A stretch of DNA of 63,138 nt. It comes from Bacilli bacterium (lineage in GTDB: Bacteria; Bacillota_I; Bacilli_A; RF39; UBA660). Positions within the stretch are counted from its first letter, which is position 1. Each line of letters opens with the position of its first letter. The DNA is taken from the NCBI GenBank assembly GCA_900772415.1, contig CAAHEC010000056.1:1-63138 (forward strand). The letters are read 5' to 3'. The notes beneath the pieces are model-generated. The model searched no databases and was not told the origin of the DNA. It saw only the letters and a list, made by a program, of their open reading frames with translations. The translations under genes and the position numbers were made by a program. Below are positions 36,106 through 44,443 of this stretch, one piece after another.

Positions 36106-37278
36106 TTACTCAAGCGTAGGTGATATTTTGGTTAAATTTAAATCAACATCCAAATAATCTGTTATATTTTCATACACTTTAAAAAATACATCCACAACTA
36201 TTTTACTATCATAAGCATTAAAATTCAAATTTTTTTTACTGATTATGTATTCATCTTTCGAAAGACGTGATAAAATCTTTTTTTCTGCAAGTAAATTAGC
36301 CTTTTTTAGAGCCTCATCATAAGTTAAAACTTGTTTAATTGTTTTAGTTTTTCTTTGTTTTTCCAAACTTATATTAAAAGGAAAAATCTTATCATAAATT
36401 AAAACCTTTTTCTTCTCTAAGTAAGAATTAATATAGTTTTTTCTTACGTATATCCTTTTATTTAAAAAAGTTATAATTATATTATTTTTAACATCATTAA
36501 GATACCTAATTTCCTTATAATATAGAGGATACTCTACTTTAACTTTGTACCATGTTTCTGCATAAATCGTTCCATTTGCAACTATTTTATTTTTTACCGT
36601 TTCATCTTTAATAATATCACCAGATATTATTATATCTCCTTTTTCTACATAATCATTTATCTTTTTTAAAACAACACCATTTTGAGCTTCTATTTTTTTT
36701 ATTATTCCTCTTTTTTTTGCAACAACATGTCTTGGTTTTAGTTCTTTCTGCTTTTTATTTATTCTTCTTTCTGTTACCTTTACAATTAATTTACTACCCT
36801 TTCTTTCTATATCTAACCATTCAATTTTATTTTTGTTTTTATGTATAATTTTCTCTATTATTTTTTTTCGTTTATCATAATTTGGTATAATATGAAGTTT
36901 TTTTATACCGTTGTCATTTAAGTTCTCCATAACACTTTTTCTTATATTTTTGTCGTTATGTACAACTTCAATATCAAGACACAAATTACTAACAAAAATA
37001 AAGAAAACTATTGACATTGCAAAACAAATTAAAAATAAATAATTATTTTTTACATAATTAACATATTTAATAAAACCATAATACTTAATTATTTGTATAT
37101 CATAAATACTTTTTTTATTTATAAGAGATAGATAGCCATCAAAAGATAGTTTAATTGTAATTTTATTATAATTTAATTTTTCATAATCCCAAAAATTAAA
37201 ATTATTTATGCAATAACGCTTTAAAAAAAAATCGGGATTTTTTCCAACTATACTTATTTTTACATAACCTTTATTCAT
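36106..37278 (-). CDS. yqfD: Sporulation protein YqfD
   Basis: 390 residues. An N-terminal 85-residue soluble domain, one membrane helix (about 82-102), and a C-terminal extracytoplasmic part with GVVLKKINDYVEKGDIIISGDII, the conserved YqfD stretch. In Bacillus and Clostridia YqfD is made under sigma-E in the mother cell and is needed for normal sporulation. Overlaps yqfC by 8 bases (ATGAATAA) with GGAG just upstream. Confidence 0.92.
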   Translation of the reverse strand: MNKGYVKISIVGKNPDFFLKRYCINNFNFWDYEKLNYNKITIKLSFDGYLSLINKKSIYDIQIIKYYGFIKYVNYVKNNYLFLICFAMSIVFFIFVSNLCLDIEVVHNDKNIRKSVMENLNDNGIKKLHIIPNYDKRKKIIEKIIHKNKNKIEWLDIERKGSKLIVKVTERRINKKQKELKPRHVVAKKRGIIKKIEAQNGVVLKKINDYVEKGDIIISGDIIKDETVKNKIVANGTIYAETWYKVKVEYPLYYKEIRYLNDVKNNIIITFLNKRIYVRKNYINSYLEKKKVLIYDKIFPFNISLEKQRKTKTIKQVLTYDEALKKANLLAEKKILSRLSKDEYIISKKNLNFNAYDSKIVVDVFFKVYENITDYLDVDLNLTKISPTLE

Positions 37279-37522
37279 TAGATTCTCCTAACGAAATTTT
37301 GTTTATATTTCCCTTTATTACAAGAAATTCCTTAAATAATTTTTCAATTATTAAGTTCTTACCCTCTATTTTATAATTTTTATCATCTTTTGATACTATT
37401 ATCTTACTATTTGAAAAGTGCTCTATTTTATCATAATAATATATTTTTACACGATCATCTATAATTTTTATTTCAAATAAGTTACATTCCACATAATCAT
37501 TAATAATATTTGCTATTTTCAT
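37271..37522 (-). CDS. yqfC: Sporulation protein YqfC (YabP family)
   Basis: About 83 residues with the YabP/YqfC beta-rich pattern: KIIDDRVKIYYYDKIEHFSNSKIIV followed by KNYKIEGKNLIIEKL. Always paired with yqfD in spore formers; role in the mother cell around the forespore. ATG at 37522 follows GGTGAT; the ATG/GTG codons upstream overlap that site. Confidence 0.88.
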   Translation of the reverse strand: MKIANIINDYVECNLFEIKIIDDRVKIYYYDKIEHFSNSKIIVSKDDKNYKIEGKNLIIEKLFKEFLVIKGNINKISLGESNE

Positions 37523-37546
37523 AAGTATCACCACTTAATTTTATGC

Positions 37547-37580
37547 AAAAAAAAAAGTACTATGTAAAATAGTAACTTTT
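37547..37580 (-). terminator. Terminator of rpsU
   Basis: Minus-strand stem AAAAGT-TACTAT/ATAGTA-CTTTT with a 5-base loop and a ten-U run, upstream of yqfC. Confidence 0.85.
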
Positions 37581-37597
37581 AATTGAGTAAAGAAAAA

Positions 37598-37798
37598 TTA
37601 TGCAGCATTTCTTTCACGTCTTGCAGCCTTACGACTGTTTTTTATTGCTTCCTTTTTAGCATTTCTTCTCTCAACCCCAGGTTTATCAAAAGCTTGTTTC
37701 TTTTTTACTTCTGAAGGGAGACCGCTTTTTGCTACTCTTTGCTTAAATTTCTTTAAAGCTGCATCAACGTTTCCATTTTTTACTTGAACAGTAATCAT
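37598..37798 (-). CDS. rpsU: 30S ribosomal protein S21
   Basis: 66 residues, extremely basic. Family pattern VQVKNGNVDAALKKFKQRVAKSGLPSEVKKK and a tail of RKAARRERN. A G-rich ribosome site (GGGGGG) precedes the ATG. rpsU upstream of yqfC-yqfD is the Bacillus order (yqeY is absent). Confidence 0.97.
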   Translation of the reverse strand: MITVQVKNGNVDAALKKFKQRVAKSGLPSEVKKKQAFDKPGVERRNAKKEAIKNSRKAARRERNAA

Positions 37799-37927
37799 TT
37801 TTCTTTCCCCCCTCTCCTTTTTTACTAATTGTAATTATATCACCCAATTATTGTAATTTCAATATATTTTTACTTATTTGTTGCAAAAATTGTTGAATAA
37901 TGGAGTAAAATCAAATTATTTTAATTC

Positions 37928-37961
37928 AAAAAGTGTGAAAAAATTAATTATTCACACTTTT
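37928..37961 (-). terminator. Terminator of the bacteriocin operon
   Basis: Minus-strand stem AAAAGTGTGAA/TTCACACTTTTT with a 10-12 base loop and U residues, about 60 bases after the second peptide gene. Rest of the gap to rpsU (37799-37927) shows only A/T-rich promoter-like sequence. Confidence 0.8.
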
Positions 37962-38021
37962 AATATATTTAAAAATCATTAATATAAAATGTTAAAACAT
38001 TAAATTCATTTCATCAAGACT

Positions 38022-38189
38022 TTATCTCATGGGACAATATTTTCCACCAAATAATCGCCTTACACTACTTCCAAAATATCTACCTATATCTATAAAAGAA
38101 TTAAAACCTCTTATTAATGAATTTAAAAACGAAGCAGTAATAGAGGCTCCTGCCTTTATTTTTTTACATTCTTTTTTTGTTAGTTTCAT
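38022..38189 (-). CDS. Bacteriocin-like precursor peptide B (double-glycine-type leader)
   Basis: 55 residues, too short for most gene callers. AAAGGAGG sits 5-7 bases before the ATG. The leader MKLTKKECKKIKAG fits the C39-peptidase consensus exactly: Leu -12, Thr -11, Glu -8, Ile -4, Ala -2, Gly -1. The predicted mature peptide has 41 residues, begins ASITASFLNS, is cationic, has a GxxxG motif (GRYFG) and a single Cys four from the end (KYCPMR). It follows peptide A by 17 bases and is last in the operon. Best explanation: one half of a two-peptide class IIb bacteriocin; a secreted signal peptide is the alternative. Confidence 0.82.
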   Translation of the reverse strand: MKLTKKECKKIKAGASITASFLNSLIRGFNSFIDIGRYFGSSVRRLFGGKYCPMR

Positions 38190-38206
38190 TTATATCCTCC
38201 TTTTTA

Positions 38207-38347
38207 TTATCTGCATCTAAATGGTCTCGTAAAGCCATCAAAAATACCTGCTAAAAACGAAATACCCGCTATTATACCAGCAAATATAAAGCCGCTAGAT
38301 GCTCCAGCTTGAATACTTCTAGATTCATATTTTGTTAATTTTTTCAT
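38207..38347 (-). CDS. Bacteriocin-like precursor peptide A (double-glycine-type leader)
   Basis: 46 residues. GGGGGAG lies 6-7 bases before the ATG, which overlaps the transporter stop (TTATGA). Leader MKKLTKYESRSIQAG has Leu -12, Thr -11, Glu -8, Ile -4, Ala -2, Gly -1, the same spacing as peptide B. The predicted mature part (31 residues) starts ASSGFIFAGIIAGISFLAG: a hydrophobic helix with repeated Gly/Ala (GxxxG as GIIAG), then a cationic end with one Cys (RPFRCR). Gly-zipper helices of this type insert into membranes. It pairs with peptide B and is exported, on context, by the C39 transporter just upstream. Confidence 0.82.
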   Translation of the reverse strand: MKKLTKYESRSIQAGASSGFIFAGIIAGISFLAGIFDGFTRPFRCR

Positions 38348-40350
38348 AATAATTCTCCCCCTTTTAAATTTACTATTTTCCCATCATTAACCTCAAATAC
38401 CTTATTAAAAAAATTGATGTTTGATTTTCTGTGAGCTATTACGATTATTGTCTTATCTTTGTATTTATTTTTAATATTATTATAAATTCTTCTTTCAGTA
38501 TTAACATCTAAATTGCTTGTTGTTTCATCAAATATTATAAAATTTCTTTTTGAATTTAATGCTTGTGCAATTATTATTTTGCTTATTTGACCACCAGATA
38601 AATTAGAATTCATATTATCTATTTTATAATCATAATCAATCTTATTTAGAACTAACATTTCATCTACCAAAGCTGTTTCAATTGGTTTCAAATCAAAGGA
38701 ATCACCCATAAATATATTTTCCTTTATACTTGCATTAAATAAATTTAGCCTTTGATCTACATACATAATAGAGTTTCTAATTACTTCTTCTTTTATATCT
38801 TTTAAATTAGTTTCATTAATAAAAATTGAATTATAATCAGTTTCAATTTGTTTAGTAATTATCTTAAATAAAGTTGACTTTCCACTTCCCGTTATACCTT
38901 TTATAAAAACCCAATCACCCCTACAAATATTTAAATTTATTCCTTTTAAAATAACGTTATTTCCATAAGAAAAATTCAAATTCTTGACTGATATTTTATT
39001 AATATTAATGTTTTCATTTGTTCTTTCAATTTCTTTTTTTTGATAAATTTCATTTATTCTTAAATAAGCCGCCTTTAAATCTTGATATAAAGGCATTTGC
39101 TTACTTATTTGAGTAGATGAATCTATTATAGTTTGAAATAACGAAAATAATATTAATATATTTACCATTTTTATATTCTGAACTAAAAGTACTGATATTA
39201 TAAAAAATGAACTTATCGTAACAATAAAAGAAGATAATAAGTCAAATTTTTCTTGCTTTTTCATAAAATCTTTATACTTTAGTATTAAATTATCATGTGT
39301 TTCATTTATCTTCTTCGCGAAGTAATTTTCTTTGGATAAATTTTTTATCGTTAAAATGACTTTAAAAGTACCTGATAACTTATCATACAAGCTTTCATTT
39401 AAACATTGAAATTCATAAATATTATTTAAATTGTTTTTTACAAATCTTTTATTCAGAAAAAACACAATTAAAATAAATAAAATGCTAAATAAAAAAATTA
39501 TAGTGTTTTGAAACAATAAAATGAATAGTGCAACCATTAAAAACATTATGTTAATTACAATAATATCTAAAAATACGTAAATACCCTCCTTTATATAAGA
39601 TAGATCATTTATTCTTGTAATTAACTCACCAGAACTATTATAATGATAGAATTCGTGAGGAAGATTAATAATTTTATTTATAGTTGGCTTTGTAACAGAC
39701 TTATCTACTAACAATTGAAGTTTTACTAGAAATTTATTTTTAAAATAATTCATCAAATCTTTTATTATTTGTAATGTGAAAAAAAATAATGAAATTGTTA
39801 AAATAAGAGATAAATTTTTTCCGTTTATTCTTAAATTTATTAAAAAAGGAATTGAAAACGAACATAAAATATTTAATAAAGTAATAAAAGAAAAAAGAAG
39901 TAAGGATTTTAATATTAAGAATTTATTTCTAAAAAAATCTGACATGATATTATTATTATTATTTCTAAAAAATATAGCTATACCAGTATATTTTTCTTTT
40001 AAATCTCTATAACTTATGTAAGACTCTCCTAAAAAGGATGGATCTGCTTGTAAAAACCCGTTTTTATTTCTACCAAATAAAGTAATGAAATGCTGTTTTC
40101 CATTTTTAACTACATGAATTATACAAGGAAATTTTAAACTATTAATATCAACGTTTTTATATCCTTCAGCCAAAACTCCGTGCTTTTTTGACAATTTAAT
40201 AATATCATATATACTAAGTTTTTCGCCCTTGTATGAAATGCTTTTTTTAAGTTTTTTTAAAGTTACATCTAAATTAAAATATTTTAAAATCATAACTAAA
40301 CAAGCTAATCCACAATCATTATTTTCAGTCTGATTTACAAAACAACTAAT
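38344..40350 (-). CDS. Bacteriocin-type ABC transporter with C39 peptidase domain
   Basis: Exporter that removes double-glycine leaders while pumping peptides out. From an ATT at 40350 the protein has 668 residues: C39 peptidase with catalytic Cys13 in ENNDCGLACLV, His87 in GKQHF and Asp103 in ADPS; six-helix membrane domain (about 140-420); ATPase with Walker A GITGSGKST, signature LSGGQ and Walker B FIIFDETTS. The first in-frame ATG (40293) lies after the catalytic Cys and would give a dead peptidase. The open frame continues upstream to a stop at 40369-40371, and GGGAGG lies 8 bases before the ATT, so a rare ATT (40350 or 40353) start is likely. First gene of the operon with peptides A and B. 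Confidence 0.9.
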   Translation of the reverse strand: MSCFVNQTENNDCGLACLVMILKYFNLDVTLKKLKKSISYKGEKLSIYDIIKLSKKHGVLAEGYKNVDINSLKFPCIIHVVKNGKQHFITLFGRNKNGFLQADPSFLGESYISYRDLKEKYTGIAIFFRNNNNNIMSDFFRNKFLILKSLLLFSFITLLNILCSFSIPFLINLRINGKNLSLILTISLFFFTLQIIKDLMNYFKNKFLVKLQLLVDKSVTKPTINKIINLPHEFYHYNSSGELITRINDLSYIKEGIYVFLDIIVINIMFLMVALFILLFQNTIIFLFSILFILIVFFLNKRFVKNNLNNIYEFQCLNESLYDKLSGTFKVILTIKNLSKENYFAKKINETHDNLILKYKDFMKKQEKFDLLSSFIVTISSFFIISVLLVQNIKMVNILILFSLFQTIIDSSTQISKQMPLYQDLKAAYLRINEIYQKKEIERTNENININKISVKNLNFSYGNNVILKGINLNICRGDWVFIKGITGSGKSTLFKIITKQIETDYNSIFINETNLKDIKEEVIRNSIMYVDQRLNLFNASIKENIFMGDSFDLKPIETALVDEMLVLNKIDYDYKIDNMNSNLSGGQISKIIIAQALNSKRNFIIFDETTSNLDVNTERRIYNNIKNKYKDKTIIVIAHRKSNINFFNKVFEVNDGKIVNLKGGELL

Positions 40351-40470
40351 AATTATCGCCTCCCTCAGTTATATTGTTATCCAAAAAGTATAATAGTTCC
40401 TCGAGATTTCATAAAAATTTTCATTTTTTTAAATTCACGATAATATATTATCTGAAAAAGAAGCGTTCTT

Positions 40471-40894
40471 ATGAAAGAAAATATTAAAAATTGTAAAATT
40501 ATATATAATCCTATTTATACAAGTTTTAGTAAAAAAATTATTGTTAAAATGGATAATATAACTGCAAATTATTAGCTAAATGGTGAATTTTTAGAAAGTA
40601 TCTATCAAGGTGAAATTATTAAGTTAGTAAAGAAATACGATAATTATAATACATTACTGTTAATCTAGGAAGAGTCAAAACTACTAGTAAAATTTATAAC
40701 CAAATATATTAAATAAGCGCTTTTCCATACACAATTTAAGAAACTAAAAGATATGATATTTTATATGAAATTGATAATAAGAAAGAAAGAGTAAATTGTA
40801 TACCAGGTGCTGTTACGAATTTTAATTTAATCACTAATTTAGTTAAAGATTACTTGAAAAATGATATAGAACTCAAAAAATATAAAGATCACTA
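40471..40894 (+). pseudogene. Decayed coding sequence next to tRNA-Arg
   Basis: From the ATG at 40471 a protein-like frame (MKENIKNCKIIYNPIYTSF) is broken by stops after about 34, 65 and 85 codons. Fragments in other frames continue it: NLGRVKTTSKIYNQIY, then ISAFPYTI and, after a stop, YDILYEIDNKKERVNCIPGA and on to TAA at 40894. Several stops and frame changes mark a pseudogene. The family is not recognised. A further short protein-like piece (YPDCPFNIDGENSN) lies near 40940-40985. The whole 40351-41025 gap contains nothing intact. Confidence 0.5.
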
Positions 40895-40983
40895 ACAAAC
40901 AATTTATCATCTAAAAAAAATTGACATTTATAGAGAGCTATCCTGATTGTCCATTTAACATAGATGGAGAAAATTCAAATATT

Positions 40984-41012
40984 AAAAAAAACTTACAAAA
41001 TAAATGTAAGTT
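40984..41012 (-). terminator. Terminator of tRNA-Arg
   Basis: Minus-strand stem AACTTACA/TGTAAGTT with a 6-base loop and an eight-U run, 14 bases past the tRNA 3' end. Confidence 0.9.
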
Positions 41013-41025
41013 ATTACTTTTTAAA

Positions 41026-41102
<77 letters not shown>

Positions 41103-41150
41103 ATTGATTTATTCATAAAGAACAAATCAATTATACAACAAAAGGAATAA

Positions 41151-42101
41151 TTATTCAATATTTTTTATTACACTTTTAGTAATTTCTTTACCATCTACTG
41201 TAAAAATAACCTCTTTTACAGTATAGTTATCCCTTATGGATAAACAAATTGAGTATATAACTTCTTCAAGTACGTTTTTGTTTGCACTATCATCAAATAG
41301 AAATTCATTAAAATTTAGTGTTAGTATATCATCTTTCAGTTCATAATCCAACAGTTTAGTATTGTAGTTTAAAAAACTCATTAAATTTGTTTCATAAATG
41401 TTTGATGATGTAAGTTCGTCTATGATTATTCTAATCTTCTCTCTATTATCATTTGTTATTTTAGTTACGGGAACAAAATAATAATTATTATTCCCTTTAT
41501 TTAAAAAATAAACTGTTACACTATTAGTGTTTTTATAATTTGTTTGCTCATAACTTTTATTTATTCCATCAGATCTTTTAAACGGTTGTAAAACAGTTTT
41601 ATTATCAAAATTATCAAGTAATTTACCATCTATACTTAAATATACATTACAGATTCCATCTATTGAAGTTAAGTTATAAGTTATAGCCTCTTTAGCCTTA
41701 ATAAAGTTTTCTTTTGTCAAATCATAAAACTCTTTAGATAAATCAACGTTAATGTTATTATCTTTTATTGTTATGGTATTGATTTTTATATCAGAAGGTA
41801 AAATAGGTTTAAATCCATTTGGAATTTTTTCTTCATATTTTCCATCAATTATCAAAAGTTCCAATAGTTTTTTTGCATAATCTATCTTGGATGCTTCGTT
41901 TATGTTAATTTTACATCTAGCAACATAGCCATCTTTATCAATTAAATACACTTCTCTTTTCTTTATATTTGAACTAGTTTTAACAGAATAATCATCTGTT
42001 AAATTATATTCCTTCGATGCGGGAAATAAAAGTAGAAGTAAAAGAAGTAAAAGCATACCTGTAGTTCTAAAAATTTTATTATAAACAAATTTTCTTAACA
42101 T
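41151..42101 (-). CDS. gerM: GerMN-domain protein (GerM-like)
   Basis: 316 residues. An N-terminal hydrophobic segment (residues 8-27) with no lipobox Cys, then two GerMN repeats (about 45-165 and 190-310): repeated patterns NINVDLSKEFYDL / ILTLNFNEFLFDD and EAITYNLTSIDGICNVYLSIDGK / EVIYSICLSIRDNYTVKEVIFTVDGK. In B. subtilis GerM joins the SpoIIIA-SpoIIQ channel and helps SpoIIQ localise in the engulfed forespore. AAAGGAGG precedes the ATG at 42101. Next to gerE and spoIIIAH genes. Confidence 0.88.
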   Translation of the reverse strand: MLRKFVYNKIFRTTGMLLLLLLLLLFPASKEYNLTDDYSVKTSSNIKKREVYLIDKDGYVARCKININEASKIDYAKKLLELLIIDGKYEEKIPNGFKPILPSDIKINTITIKDNNINVDLSKEFYDLTKENFIKAKEAITYNLTSIDGICNVYLSIDGKLLDNFDNKTVLQPFKRSDGINKSYEQTNYKNTNSVTVYFLNKGNNNYYFVPVTKITNDNREKIRIIIDELTSSNIYETNLMSFLNYNTKLLDYELKDDILTLNFNEFLFDDSANKNVLEEVIYSICLSIRDNYTVKEVIFTVDGKEITKSVIKNIE

Positions 42102-42125
42102 GTACAACCTCCTTTACATTATATG

Positions 42126-42152
42126 AAAAAATCGCATGATATATGCGATTTT
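42126..42152 (-). terminator. Terminator of gerE
   Basis: Minus-strand stem AAAATCGCAT/ATGCGATTTT with a 5-base loop and a six-U tract, immediately at the gerE stop. Confidence 0.85.
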
Positions 42153-42357
42153 ATAAAGTAATCTCATTTAATTTTATAAGTTCAATTACCGCACATGCTC
42201 TTCCTTTAACACCAAGTTTTTGCATTACATTAGAAATATGATTTCTAACAGTTTTTTCACTTATTTTTAGTTTTTGTGCTATTTCTTTTGTAGTTTTATT
42301 TGTTATTAAATAGTCAAAGATTTCTTTTTCTCTTTTGGTCAGTATTGCCTTGCTCAT
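42151..42357 (-). CDS. gerE: Late sporulation transcription regulator GerE
   Basis: 68 residues, a stand-alone LuxR-type helix-turn-helix: LTKREKEIFDYLITNKTTKE followed by IAQKLKISEKTVRNHISNVM and QKLGVKGRACAVIEL. Size and sequence are close to Bacillus GerE (74 aa), which acts in the mother cell to adjust sigma-K genes for coat proteins. No receiver domain, so it is not a response regulator. A weak GTGGGG site lies 6-7 bases before the ATG. Confidence 0.93.
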   Translation of the reverse strand: MSKAILTKREKEIFDYLITNKTTKEIAQKLKISEKTVRNHISNVMQKLGVKGRACAVIELIKLNEITL

Positions 42358-42407
42358 AATTTCCCCACTTTCCTATTATAAGAGGTATTTTAATATTTTT
42401 TCTATAT

Positions 42408-42436
42408 TATTTTATGAACAAGAGTAAAAAATGGTA
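42408..42436 (-). promoter_or_regulatory. Possible sigma-K-like promoter of gerE
   Basis: Minus strand: ACC, 16 bases, then CATAAAATA, which fits the sigma-K pattern (AC at -35, CATAnnnTA at -10) about 50 bases before the gerE ATG. In Bacillus gerE is sigma-K dependent. A TATAAT also lies closer to the gene, so this remains tentative. Confidence 0.35.
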
Positions 42437-42437
42437 C

Positions 42438-42935
42438 TTAATTTTGAAATTTTACCGAAATATACATTTTATTTTTATATTCTTCTTGTATTAATCTCAT
42501 AACATCATTAGCAAGAGAATAATCATGATCCTTTTTCTTTATTGTAACATTTATGTTATTTGAATCTATTTTTATAAAAGAATCTAATTTTAAATTCTTT
42601 TTGATTTTCTTTTTAAGTAATTCTTCTTTTGATTTTATTTCATCTAATTCTTTTAATCCATTATATGCATTATTCTTTTCATCTTCACTTGAATCTTTAT
42701 TAGTTAAAACCTCATTATATTCAGCAGCTAAAGCTTGTCTTTCTTCATCTTTTTCAACTTGTAAATTTGTAAGTATGTCTTCCTTTGTAACACTTACCTT
42801 TTTTTCCTCTTTTGTTTTTGTATTCGTCTTTTTTGAGGCAGTTAAAAGTTCACTAGGCATAGTTATATAATATACACTTAAAACTAAAATTAAACTGAAT
42901 AAAGTTAGAAACCATAATTTTTGTTTATTTATCAT
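42438..42935 (-). CDS. spoIIIAH: Stage III sporulation protein AH-like (SpoIIIAH)
   Basis: 165 residues: one N-terminal membrane helix (about 6-25), a charged coiled linker with two acidic helices (VTKEDILTNLQVEKDEERQ), then a small C-terminal domain of the YscJ-like ring fold ending YSLANDVMRLIQEEY. SpoIIIAH forms, with SpoIIQ, the channel linking mother cell and forespore. ATG at 42935 follows GGAGG. In Bacillus it ends the eight-gene spoIIIA operon; here it stands apart from spoIIIAA-AG, next to gerE and gerM. Confidence 0.85.
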   Translation of the reverse strand: MINKQKLWFLTLFSLILVLSVYYITMPSELLTASKKTNTKTKEEKKVSVTKEDILTNLQVEKDEERQALAAEYNEVLTNKDSSEDEKNNAYNGLKELDEIKSKEELLKKKIKKNLKLDSFIKIDSNNINVTIKKKDHDYSLANDVMRLIQEEYKNKMYISVKFQN

Positions 42936-42989
42936 ATTATCCTCCAAATCTTTCTAATTAATTATATTCATACATAATGAAAAAAGAAC

Positions 42990-43018
42990 AAAAAAGAAGC
43001 TTAAGTTTAAGCTTCTTG
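42990..43018 (-). terminator. Terminator of the coiled-coil gene pair
   Basis: Minus-strand palindrome AAGAAGCTTAAACTTAAGCTTCTT followed by six U, overlapping the stop of the gene at 43007. Confidence 0.9.
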
Positions 43019-44443
43019 ATTTTCTGTCTTCATTATAGCATCTGCAAAAGGTAAAACATCATTTATTTTTTTATCTAATTCTTTTTTCTTTCTTTTAAGT
43101 TCCTCTTCTTTTTCATTTAGTTCATTTTCAAATTTATCCAATTGTTTTCTTTTTTCATTTGAAGTTTCGATTAAATCATTAACGAATTTTTCATCTTCTT
43201 CTAGTTTTTGCTTTTCACTATCATATTTTTTCTGTCTCTCTTTTATGATAGAAAGACGATTATTCAACCTTGAAATCATTTCCTTTACTATTTCCTCTTC
43301 ATCAAATTCTGATTCAGATAAGTCTGATGAATCTTCATTTTTTATTGGTGATACATTTACGAATTCCTCTTTTTTATCACTATTCATAGTGACAATTGGA
43401 GATTTAGCAATTTTTAAAATTTCTTCAACATCATAAGGCTTTTTTGTTTCACTGTTTTTCTTATCATATTTGTCTTCTGAAATAGCAATTGGCTCAAATT
43501 GTTCTACTTTAAGTGGTTTTACTTCTTCTTTTATTTCTAAAGTATCATCATTATTTTTATCTGTATCAAAGTTTTTTGGAACATCTGGAATATTTGGGAT
43601 AGAAGGAATTTCTAGAGTATTTTCAACTGATACATCCACCTTAGGAATCTCTTTAATCATCTCAATTGGTGAATCTACCTTTGGAACTTCAGGAATATTT
43701 GAGATAGAAGTATCTACCTCAGGTACTTTTGGTATGTCCATATCAGGTGTTTTAGTTTCAACATTAATGTCAGGAACATAAGGTTTAAATTCTTCTTCGT
43801 CAATTTCTTTTGGCATAATATCTAATGAAATTTTTAGAGCATCATCTATTGCATTAACAAAGTTATTTAAATACACATTGCTAATTTTAATCAATGTTTT
43901 TTTGATAGATTCATATAAGGAATCCTTATACTCTTTTACTAATTGATTTAGTTTGCCATCACTAAAGTTTGCAGAAACTGTTAATGCCTTAATAAATTCA
44001 TTTACACAATTTTCTATTTCTTCATTTTGATTCTTAGAATCTAAAAAATCTATTCTTTTTATTTTAACAATCTCTAGATATTTATCATTTAATAATGTGT
44101 CTAAACTGTTTATAAAATTTTCTTTTTCTTCTTTAGTTATTATATTAGCAGACTCTAATTTATAATTTATTTTATCAATAAATTGTTCATTAACGGTTTC
44201 TACACTTCTTAAATCTTTAATAACATATGACTCAATTATTCTAGATACTGGATTTACTAAATTTTCTTTTGCTGATGAAATAGCATTAGAAAAATCTATT
44301 GTATAGTTTGATAATGTTACTATATCTCCAACTAAAGCCGTAGATTTTTCATCTATAAATTTATTTAAATCACGTAATTCGTTTCGATAAGTATTATTAT
44401 CTTCACTAACTTTATCTAATACGTTACTTAGCAATTTACTCAT
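43007..44443 (-). CDS. Coiled-coil protein with Pro/Val repeat linker, unknown function
   Basis: 478 residues in three parts. Residues 1-210 are helical and mixed. Residues about 220-310 are a low-complexity linker with repeated IPKV/IPEV/VPKVD units at roughly 15-20 residue spacing. Residues 380-470 form a strong Lys/Glu coiled coil. No membrane helix or signal peptide. Start ATG overlaps the upstream gene's stop by 8 bases with AAAGGAGG upstream, so the two are translated together. I do not recognise it. Such architecture suits a cytoplasmic scaffold; its position beside spoIIIAH suggests, without proof, a sporulation or division role. Confidence 0.8.
   Translation of the reverse strand: MSKLLSNVLDKVSEDNNTYRNELRDLNKFIDEKSTALVGDIVTLSNYTIDFSNAISSAKENLVNPVSRIIESYVIKDLRSVETVNEQFIDKINYKLESANIITKEEKENFINSLDTLLNDKYLEIVKIKRIDFLDSKNQNEEIENCVNEFIKALTVSANFSDGKLNQLVKEYKDSLYESIKKTLIKISNVYLNNFVNAIDDALKISLDIMPKEIDEEEFKPYVPDINVETKTPDMDIPKVPEVDTSISNIPEVPKVDSPIEMIKEIPKVDVSVENTLEIPSIPNIPDVPKNFDTDKNNDDTLEIKEEVKPLKVEQFEPIAISEDKYDKKNSETKKPYDVEEILKIAKSPIVTMNSDKKEEFVNVSPIKNEDSSDLSESEFDEEEIVKEMISRLNNRLSIIKERQKKYDSEKQKLEEDEKFVNDLIETSNEKRKQLDKFENELNEKEEELKRKKKELDKKINDVLPFADAIMKTENQEA

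Noticed and set aside
38029..38220. Plus-strand 63-codon frame opposite the bacteriocin peptide genes
   Set aside because: It lies antisense to peptide B, has no ribosome site and spans the B ribosome site; the minus-strand genes have clear leaders and sites.
43580..43790. CRISPR-like regular repeats
   Set aside because: The repeats are coding (Pro/Val units), imperfect and without unique spacers of constant length. No CRISPR array or cas gene was seen in the window.
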